NCBI GenBank assembly: GCA_028707375.1
Contig: JAQWCB010000069.1
Location: 1-5,196 of the forward strand
Direction of reading: 5' to 3'
Source: Bacilli bacterium
GTDB lineage: Bacteria > Bacillota_I > Bacilli_A > RFN20 > CAG-288
DNA length: 5,196 nucleotides
Shown: positions 1 to 5,196 of the stretch, piece after piece
Numbering within the stretch: the stretch's first letter is position 1
Layout: each line of letters begins with the position of its first letter
Made by a program: the position numbers and the translations under genes
The notes under the pieces: generated by a model
Database searches by the model: none
The model's input: only the letters and a program-made list of their open reading frames with translations
What the model was told of the DNA's origin: nothing

Positions 1-2852
1 ACAGCAGGGTATTCGTTAATGTCAATAGGTGGAAACTTACCACGAACTCCATTATGGGTGTTAATAAGCCATAAATTAGCCCAGTTATATCCGTATCTTT
101 TTATGTCCCTGCCTCTCAAAATGGGTCGAATAAGTTCATCCGTTTTTTTGCGTTCCTCTACCGTCCGGCAATTCGCCAATATTTCGTCTCGTTTTTCTCC
201 TGAAATGATGAAAGCTTCATTACATCCGGTAAGGACGCCACGATAGATATTTATATCCCAATCTTTAAGAGGGGTCCCTACAGATTCGATTTTTCGCTTG
301 ATGCTTTGCTCTATTTCTGATAGTATCACCCAACTGTTGCTGTCGTTGAAACTTGTTATTGTATGATTTTGCCGCACAAAATCGCTCAGATTATTAAGAC
401 CAAATTTGTTATTCTTATTCATACTTACACATTCTGTCGAGTGTCTATTAGGGCTTTTTGAGTAAATAAGGATGTTGGTATCTACAGTCGCACTTTTAAA
501 TATCTTTAGCCCTGCAAAATCAACCAATAATGTAGGATTGCAGAACGCAGATAAAAATGAACGAAGTTTTTCACCATATCCAGCCCGCATCCATTTATTG
601 GATGTAATATAGCATAGATGACCATTCGGTTTTAGTAAGCGATTCCCTATTTCATAAAATAAACAATAGATATCACCTGTACTGGCGAAAGCCCTAAAAC
701 CACATGGTGCATACAATTTATTAAGAACTCCTCCATTATTTGATAGTTGAATGTAGGGGGGATTTCCAATGACTATATCGAAACCGTTTTTATCATTACA
801 TCCTGACTGTCTATTGAATACATCACTAAAGCATATTTTCCAGTCGAAGAATGGGATTTCGATTCTTGCTCTTTCCGCTATGCTTTTTGACGAGTCATTA
901 ATCTGATTTTCATAGAATTTTAGTTTTTCAAGCAGTTCGGTGTATTCAGCAGATATTTTTGGTCTAGTTGTCTGTGCTTCTGCTTGACCGTCATAGAAAA
1001 AGAAACCAGTTTGGAGTTCTTTTTCTTTGCTGCTTTTTTCTTGATAACCTATCTGTTGTTTGAGGATATCTATGATGAGGTTTTTAATCTCTACATCCCT
1101 TACATATTTGTCGTTTCCAGATAGGCCGTAGAATGAATCCTGCTTGGCGTGAAGTTCTTTTTTAAGCAGTTCAATTTTTGAAGCGTTGATATGTTGCTGC
1201 TTTTCAAGATTGATATATTTTCCATCGAAGGTGGTTATCAGTGAGTTACCCTGCATTATCTTGAAATCCATATTAGGAAGTGCCTGCGGTGTTTTTTCAT
1301 CCACAATAAGTGCAAGCCAAAAACGAAGACGGGCAATATCTACCGCCCCTTTCTCTATATCGACACCATAGATGTTGTTTTGGATGATTTCTTTTTTGAT
1401 TGATGCAGAATCATCCTCATTAATATTCTCGATAGCTGAACGGCAGGCGTACAGCTCTTTTAATAGCCCCATCGGGAATGCACCGGAGCCGATGGCCGGG
1501 TCGCAGATTTTTACAGATATGAGTTTGGAATCTATATTTTGACGAATATCTTCCGGAAGATTGCCGATTTGGTGCGTAGTTACAAATTGACGAATGGACT
1601 CTTTAATGGAATTGTCTTCGGAGTAATCGGTTTGGAGGTAGGCGATTAAAGATTCACGGCACATATACTGAACTATTTCTTTCGGAGTGTAGAAAGCCCC
1701 TTTATCTTTATTGTCTTCAAGGAGGTTTTCAAATATGCGGCCAAGCATTTCTGGATCAACTCCGATTTCTGCATCGTCAGGGTCGTTCTCATCTATTGTG
1801 AAATTGTATGAGCTGAAGAAATCAAACATAGACTTTATGCAAGAACTTGGCAGTTTGAACTTTGCGCGGTCAGAATCATCAACTTCAAACAGACCTCCGT
1901 TAAGATATGGAATTTTCGTTTCAGAACCATCAGTAGCGATATCAGAATATCGTTTTTGGGTGTTTATGTCATTAAACAATGGTTCCAGAACTTTGTCAAT
2001 GAAATCATCTTTATAATAGCTATGGTCGTACAAATGTTGAAGGTATTCCTTGTCTCCTTCCCCCCATTCTTTATCAGCAGGCACGCCAAGCCACCCTTTC
2101 TTTTGAATGAACTGAAGGAATACCAGCCGTCCCATCAGTTTCTTAACATAATCACGAATTGCTTTTTCAGGATTAGAAAAATGACAGAATTCGCTCATTA
2201 TTTCCTGATTAGGAGTACCGTCAAAATGTTCCTCCCACTTATTATTCACCTTGACCATCCGCTTACCGGTGATAAAGTAAATGATGGAATTGTAGTTGTT
2301 CTTATAGTCATTGAAGAAGCGGTCACTCAGTGCCTCGATTGAAAAAGCTTTGGTAATATCCTGTAGCTTTTTCTGCGAATTCCTTAATTCTTCAAATTGT
2401 TTGATAGCAGTCCTACTTCTGTGCCCTTCTCCTAAGAGGTATGTAAATCTTTTGGTATCTGTTTCATGCTTTTCCACATTTCCATTTTCTCCGAAATCCC
2501 ATGTCTTGCTTACATAAGAAAAACGCAAGACGGATTCATTGTCTCTAAAACAAAACATAAAAGAGCCGACACATCCTTGGCTGGTCCAGTCTGAAACTAA
2601 ATAATTTCTAATTTCTGCGCGGTTCTTTTCAATATTGACCCTGTCGGTAAGTTTAACTTCATATACCGCTATTTTGTTGAGGTCTGGAAGTGTGATAGTT
2701 CCAAGTCTCAACGCAATTGTGGCCAAATTGGAATTTTTATCCACCTCTGTAGGTCTTTGAAAAAACACAGCACCATTTTTGAAAATATCATGCAAGAGTT
2801 TCTGCCAAGATTCTCTGTTGTAAGCCGATTCTATAACGCCTCTATAGTCCAT
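1..2852 (-). CDS. Eco57I/PglX-like N6-adenine DNA methyltransferase with target-recognition domain (3' end off window)
   Basis: Predicted to transfer a methyl group from S-adenosylmethionine to adenine N6 at a specific DNA site. I translated 950 uninterrupted codons, and the codon phase holds at every motif. Residues 1-120 form an N-terminal alpha/beta domain with YEVKL at 64-68. Residues about 120-380 are mostly helical. KGAFYTPKEI (384-393) is the region before motif I (motif X-like). DPAIGSGAF (451-459) is the SAM-binding motif I. YGVDIEKGAVDIARLRFW (495-512) carries the acidic SAM-ribose position. A charged insertion fills about 540-664. GNPPYIQ (696-702) is catalytic motif IV of the N6-adenine type. 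IYRGVLTG (869-876) and RGRDIKRY (913-920) match the TaqI-like C-terminal specificity domain of Eco57I-family enzymes. The frame leaves the window at base 1, so the rest of the recognition domain is missing. The start is fixed because an in-frame TAA lies at 2867-2865 and ATG at 2852 is the first start codon after it. It follows the helicase in the same operon. PglX of BREX, DrmMI of DISARM and type IIG enzymes are relatives; which is closest cannot be decided here. Confidence 0.94.
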   Translation of the reverse strand, partial: MDYRGVIESAYNRESWQKLLHDIFKNGAVFFQRPTEVDKNSNLATIALRLGTITLPDLNKIAVYEVKLTDRVNIEKNRAEIRNYLVSDWTSQGCVGSFMFCFRDNESVLRFSYVSKTWDFGENGNVEKHETDTKRFTYLLGEGHRSRTAIKQFEELRNSQKKLQDITKAFSIEALSDRFFNDYKNNYNSIIYFITGKRMVKVNNKWEEHFDGTPNQEIMSEFCHFSNPEKAIRDYVKKLMGRLVFLQFIQKKGWLGVPADKEWGEGDKEYLQHLYDHSYYKDDFIDKVLEPLFNDINTQKRYSDIATDGSETKIPYLNGGLFEVDDSDRAKFKLPSSCIKSMFDFFSSYNFTIDENDPDDAEIGVDPEMLGRIFENLLEDNKDKGAFYTPKEIVQYMCRESLIAYLQTDYSEDNSIKESIRQFVTTHQIGNLPEDIRQNIDSKLISVKICDPAIGSGAFPMGLLKELYACRSAIENINEDDSASIKKEIIQNNIYGVDIEKGAVDIARLRFWLALIVDEKTPQALPNMDFKIMQGNSLITTFDGKYINLEKQQHINASKIELLKKELHAKQDSFYGLSGNDKYVRDVEIKNLIIDILKQQIGYQEKSSKEKELQTGFFFYDGQAEAQTTRPKISAEYTELLEKLKFYENQINDSSKSIAERARIEIPFFDWKICFSDVFNRQSGCNDKNGFDIVIGNPPYIQLSNNGGVLNKLYAPCGFRAFASTGDIYCLFYEIGNRLLKPNGHLCYITSNKWMRAGYGEKLRSFLSAFCNPTLLVDFAGLKIFKSATVDTNILIYSKSPNRHSTECVSMNKNNKFGLNNLSDFVRQNHTITSFNDSNSWVILSEIEQSIKRKIESVGTPLKDWDINIYRGVLTGCNEAFIISGEKRDEILANCRTVEERKKTDELIRPILRGRDIKRYGYNWANLWLINTHNGVRGKFPPIDINEYPA

Positions 2853-2867
2853 AGTATATGTTAATTA
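2853..2867 (-). promoter_or_regulatory. Helicase-methyltransferase junction, leaderless of Shine-Dalgarno, likely translational coupling
   Basis: The helicase TAA and the methyltransferase ATG are separated by only 8 bases (CATATACT on the minus strand). The AT-rich sequence upstream, including the TTAATTAA palindrome that contains the stop, has no purine-rich ribosome-binding site. Ribosomes finishing the helicase could re-initiate on the methyltransferase, and the absence of a Shine-Dalgarno sequence is common in Bacteroidota. There is no room for a separate promoter or terminator between the genes, although a promoter inside the helicase coding sequence cannot be excluded by eye. Confidence 0.6.
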
Positions 2868-5196
2868 AATGATTCTGACAATAATATTTCCGGGTCTGTT
2901 TCTTGAATATTCCGTAGGCTGTCATCGGCCTGAAAATAGACATCATACTTGTTGGCCATAGCTATTACTTCTGTAATAAGGTCATCATAGGAAACTGTAT
3001 GGCTGTTTAATAGTTTGGATAATCGTTGTAATCTCTTAGGAATATAAGTAATGACACCTCTTTCTGTCAAGCTTTTAAGATGGATGACTTTTAATCTTGT
3101 GTCTTCGTCAGAAACCTGATTGATCAATTTGTTGAGAAGAACTAAAGCAGAGGTAACCTGCGAACCAAGATTGCCTTGTTGTTTCCCTTCGCCTTCCAGA
3201 TTGGAATATTCTTTATTTCGAATTACAATAAACATAGAACAGGCCTTTTGAACATGCTCGTGATGATTTTGTATTCTTATTTCTTTTGGTTCATCTACTG
3301 ATGCTTTAAAGTAATTCATAGCATCGACAGCAGTTATTTCCTCTGTGGAATAGTCGGAAGCGCGGAAAAATACTTTTCTTAGATTGGTCTTTATAAATAC
3401 TAGTGTCTCGTTTGAGAGTTTCACGCCTTCAAATACTTTTGACTTCCGCCCTGTGCGGCTGCGTAGAGGAAGGTTTGATATGCGATTGTATTCCTTGCGG
3501 TTAGTGGTAAACAATTCTCTTAATTCCTCATAGAAAGGTATTTCGAGATTTTTGTCTTCTTCATCCGGTTTGATTCCTTCATCAAAGAGTTTGTCAAGAT
3601 TTCTGTCGATGATTTCTTCTTTGGAATAGATACGGTTATCTTCACCAAAAGTTGTGTGGAAAGTCTGAATTTTCGAAAGAACTATGCCTTTCAAGTTTAT
3701 TTGATTATTACCCTGTCTGGATGGGTAAAAAACATAATTATATATGGACTTGGATGTGGAACCGATACGGTTAACACGTCCTATACGCTGCATAAGTTTT
3801 GTGGAATTCCACGGAGTATCATAATTGACTACTATGTTACTGCGATGAAGGTTTACCCCTTCGGCAAGTACATCTGTGGTAATCAGAATATTATAATCAT
3901 TCTTTTTGACTGGGCAGTTGGCATCAAAGTTTTCACGGATAATCTTGAATTGACGATTTCTGTTTTCGGCAGAGATTACAAGAACATCATCGCGCTTGAT
4001 TCTCTCTTTAAGATAGTTGACTGTTACGAGGGATTCGGAGAATACCACCAGCTTTTGTCCGGGATTACGCGACTTCTTAAAGAGTTCGTGGTTAAGAAGA
4101 TCTTGGAATGTATCGAATTTGGAATCATCTTCATCTGTTACATTCTTCCAATCCTCGCACATTTTTGAAAGAGTCTTCTGGTCTTTCTTCAGCATATTTA
4201 AAAATTGTGGCTCAAAATCAACTGCTTGGAAGACTTGATTTTTGGGATTATCTTCTGACTTTTGAAAGAGTTTTTCCTCTATTTCATCATCGCTCATTCC
4301 CAAATCGTAAAGATGATTGATGTCAAGGTCTGGAGCGATAAAAACTTTGTCATTTTCGAACATGTTAATCATATACTGGTTGGCATCCCTGAATTTTTTG
4401 AGGGATGCCTTGAAAGCGTGGAAACTGCTTTCCAATCTCTTGACGAGGCCATTCTTGCTGATAGATGCTAATGATCGAGATATTAAATCAGCATTGTCGT
4501 ACAGACCATTTGATTTTTTTTTAAGAAGAAAAGCAATGGCCTGATACCTTGCATAAGTCAGGTGCATAGGATTTTTCTGGTCGGCCAATAATGACATAGC
4601 TTCTTCAAACAATCCTGCAAGGTGGTCGTTTAATTCATACTCTTTTTTTATAGGGTCTTCTACTTTTGAGAATGAGCTTACATCTTTGGAATAACGTTGA
4701 ACACTCGATATGTCGTGGCGCGTTCTTCTTACCGTTAATGGTTTCACAATGCGTTCTCGCACTTGCTCTGCCAATTTTTTGAATTCTGCCAAATTATATT
4801 CCGGATTGGCTTTTAACTTCTTAAATTCCAAGATTAAAGGACTGAAGGTGGCTGTAAGATTTGTAATGCCGTCTATAGTACATCTACGAGGGTCTTGGAA
4901 AAGAAGAATCTCGTTGTATATGTCGGCTGGGGTGTTGTTCATAGGCGTGGCAGATATGAGCATCACTTTCTTCTTATATCCGAGGATGTTTCCCTTTGAG
5001 ACTCTCGGCATCTTGCATATTTCTTGAAGCTGCTCAAATGCATTGGTGGTATGTGACCTGAATTTATGAGCTTCATCAACGAGAATCAAATCATATTCCT
5101 CCGGATTCCAATAGTTAAAATCTTCTGCATCAATTACCTTTGAGAGGCTACCATTGGAGACGAATTTTGTGTATTTATCTATCCCGAAATCCTTGA
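2861..5196 (-). CDS. SNF2/RapA-like DEAH helicase, C-terminal 777 residues (5' end off window)
   Basis: ATP-dependent superfamily 2 DNA translocase/helicase, probably the motor of a restriction-like defence system. Numbering here runs from the first complete codon, at 5194. Motif II is LVDEAH (38-43) and motif III is SATPMNN (82-87 region). An RRTRHDI segment, as at the end of an SNF2 first lobe, lies near 156. Motif IV is LVVFSES (about 382-388), motif V is TTDVLAEGVNL (439-449) and motif VI is QRIGRVNRIGS (469-479) with both arginines kept. About 220 mostly helical, charged residues separate the lobes, and about 300 unrecognised residues follow motif VI. The Q motif and Walker A are missing because the gene is cut by the window edge. 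The frame is open to 5196. The TTG at 5089 sits inside the Walker B strand (YDLILVDEAH) and is not the start. The stop is TAA at 2863-2861, 8 bases before the methyltransferase start. DISARM DrmD or a PLD-fused helicase are candidate identities; the lost N-terminus would distinguish them. The family call is firm, the system assignment is not. Confidence 0.93.
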   Translation of the reverse strand, partial: KDFGIDKYTKFVSNGSLSKVIDAEDFNYWNPEEYDLILVDEAHKFRSHTTNAFEQLQEICKMPRVSKGNILGYKKKVMLISATPMNNTPADIYNEILLFQDPRRCTIDGITNLTATFSPLILEFKKLKANPEYNLAEFKKLAEQVRERIVKPLTVRRTRHDISSVQRYSKDVSSFSKVEDPIKKEYELNDHLAGLFEEAMSLLADQKNPMHLTYARYQAIAFLLKKKSNGLYDNADLISRSLASISKNGLVKRLESSFHAFKASLKKFRDANQYMINMFENDKVFIAPDLDINHLYDLGMSDDEIEEKLFQKSEDNPKNQVFQAVDFEPQFLNMLKKDQKTLSKMCEDWKNVTDEDDSKFDTFQDLLNHELFKKSRNPGQKLVVFSESLVTVNYLKERIKRDDVLVISAENRNRQFKIIRENFDANCPVKKNDYNILITTDVLAEGVNLHRSNIVVNYDTPWNSTKLMQRIGRVNRIGSTSKSIYNYVFYPSRQGNNQINLKGIVLSKIQTFHTTFGEDNRIYSKEEIIDRNLDKLFDEGIKPDEEDKNLEIPFYEELRELFTTNRKEYNRISNLPLRSRTGRKSKVFEGVKLSNETLVFIKTNLRKVFFRASDYSTEEITAVDAMNYFKASVDEPKEIRIQNHHEHVQKACSMFIVIRNKEYSNLEGEGKQQGNLGSQVTSALVLLNKLINQVSDEDTRLKVIHLKSLTERGVITYIPKRLQRLSKLLNSHTVSYDDLITEVIAMANKYDVYFQADDSLRNIQETDPEILLSESFN
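4382..4409. repeat. Perfect 9-bp inverted repeat with 10-base loop inside the helicase gene
   Basis: GGCATCCCT at 4382-4390 is the exact reverse complement of AGGGATGCC at 4401-4409, with an A/T-rich 10-base loop between them. The transcript could form a 9-bp hairpin with six G-C pairs. It lies in the linker between the two helicase lobes, at codons about 263-271 of the visible part (ASLKKFRDA). On the minus strand the second arm is not followed by a U tract, so it does not look like a terminator. A match of this length is not rare by chance in 5 kb, so function is doubtful. Confidence 0.5.
4514..4522 (-). repeat. A9 homopolymer in the helicase coding strand
   Basis: Nine consecutive A on the coding strand encode three lysines (codons 225-227 of the visible part, in LLKKKSNG). 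It is the longest single-base run I saw in the window. Runs of this length can slip during replication or transcription, and here a one-base slip would remove the second helicase lobe and reduce coupled translation of the methyltransferase. The frame is intact in this sequence. Confidence 0.6.

Noticed and set aside
1956..2342. 128-codon plus-strand open frame with hydrophobic stretches
   Set aside because: It is antisense to the methyltransferase helical region, has no family resemblance, and overlaps other antisense frames.
1..2852. Naming the methyltransferase pglX (BREX) or drmMI (DISARM)
   Set aside because: The shared motifs are common to all Eco57I-type enzymes, and no diagnostic neighbour (PglZ, BrxC, DrmA, DrmB) is in the window.
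3656..4168. 170-codon plus-strand open frame
   Set aside because: It lies wholly antisense to the conserved helicase lobe 2 (motifs IV-VI) and its translation shows no domain. It is a shadow of the helicase frame.
4643..4649. A7G on the coding strand as a programmed -1 frameshift site
   Set aside because: The codon phase is ATA AAA AAA GAG, which does not match the X XXY YYZ phase of a slippery heptamer, and both sides encode continuous helicase protein in the zero frame.
4710..5027. 105-codon plus-strand open frame
   Set aside because: It is antisense to the SATPMNN region of the helicase, so it is a shadow of that gene.
2861..5089. Helicase as a complete 742-residue protein starting at TTG 5089
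   Set aside because: The TTG is a leucine inside the Walker B strand, just before DEAH. The frame continues open to the window edge, and a helicase needs the Walker A region upstream.
1..5196. tRNA, rRNA, CRISPR array, insertion sequence or rho-independent terminator
   Set aside because: Two long coding frames fill the window. I saw no regularly spaced repeats, cloverleaf-like segment, transposase motif, or stem followed by a T run.

Overview
The window is the middle of a two-gene, head-to-tail operon on the minus strand, and nearly every base is coding. Reading from high to low coordinates, it first holds the C-terminal 777 codons of an SNF2/RapA-type helicase, whose start lies beyond base 5196. 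After an 8-base gap comes an Eco57I/PglX-like N6-adenine DNA methyltransferase, starting at base 2852. Its frame stays open for 950 codons to base 1, so its C-terminus is off the window. No plus-strand gene, RNA gene, CRISPR array or mobile element was recognised.

The DNA is AT-rich. The start codon of the methyltransferase has no Shine-Dalgarno sequence, only an AT-rich leader. That, together with the style of the proteins, fits Bacteroidota (a Bacteroides/Prevotella-like gut or oral bacterium). The taxonomic call is an inference, because no marker gene is present.

A superfamily 2 helicase/translocase followed directly by a large adenine methyltransferase with its own target-recognition domain is the core of several restriction-like anti-phage systems. 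These include class 1 DISARM (DrmD-DrmMI), helicase-methylase defence islands with phospholipase D-type nucleases, and type IIG/ISP-like enzymes split over two chains. The likely division of labour is that the methyltransferase marks host DNA and recognises the target, while the helicase moves along or remodels unmodified DNA. The cutting activity is not obvious in what is visible. It could lie in the missing N-terminus of the helicase, in a neighbouring gene, or in the N-terminal domain of the methyltransferase, where a weak PD-x7-ExK-like pattern occurs. The exact system cannot be named from this window alone.
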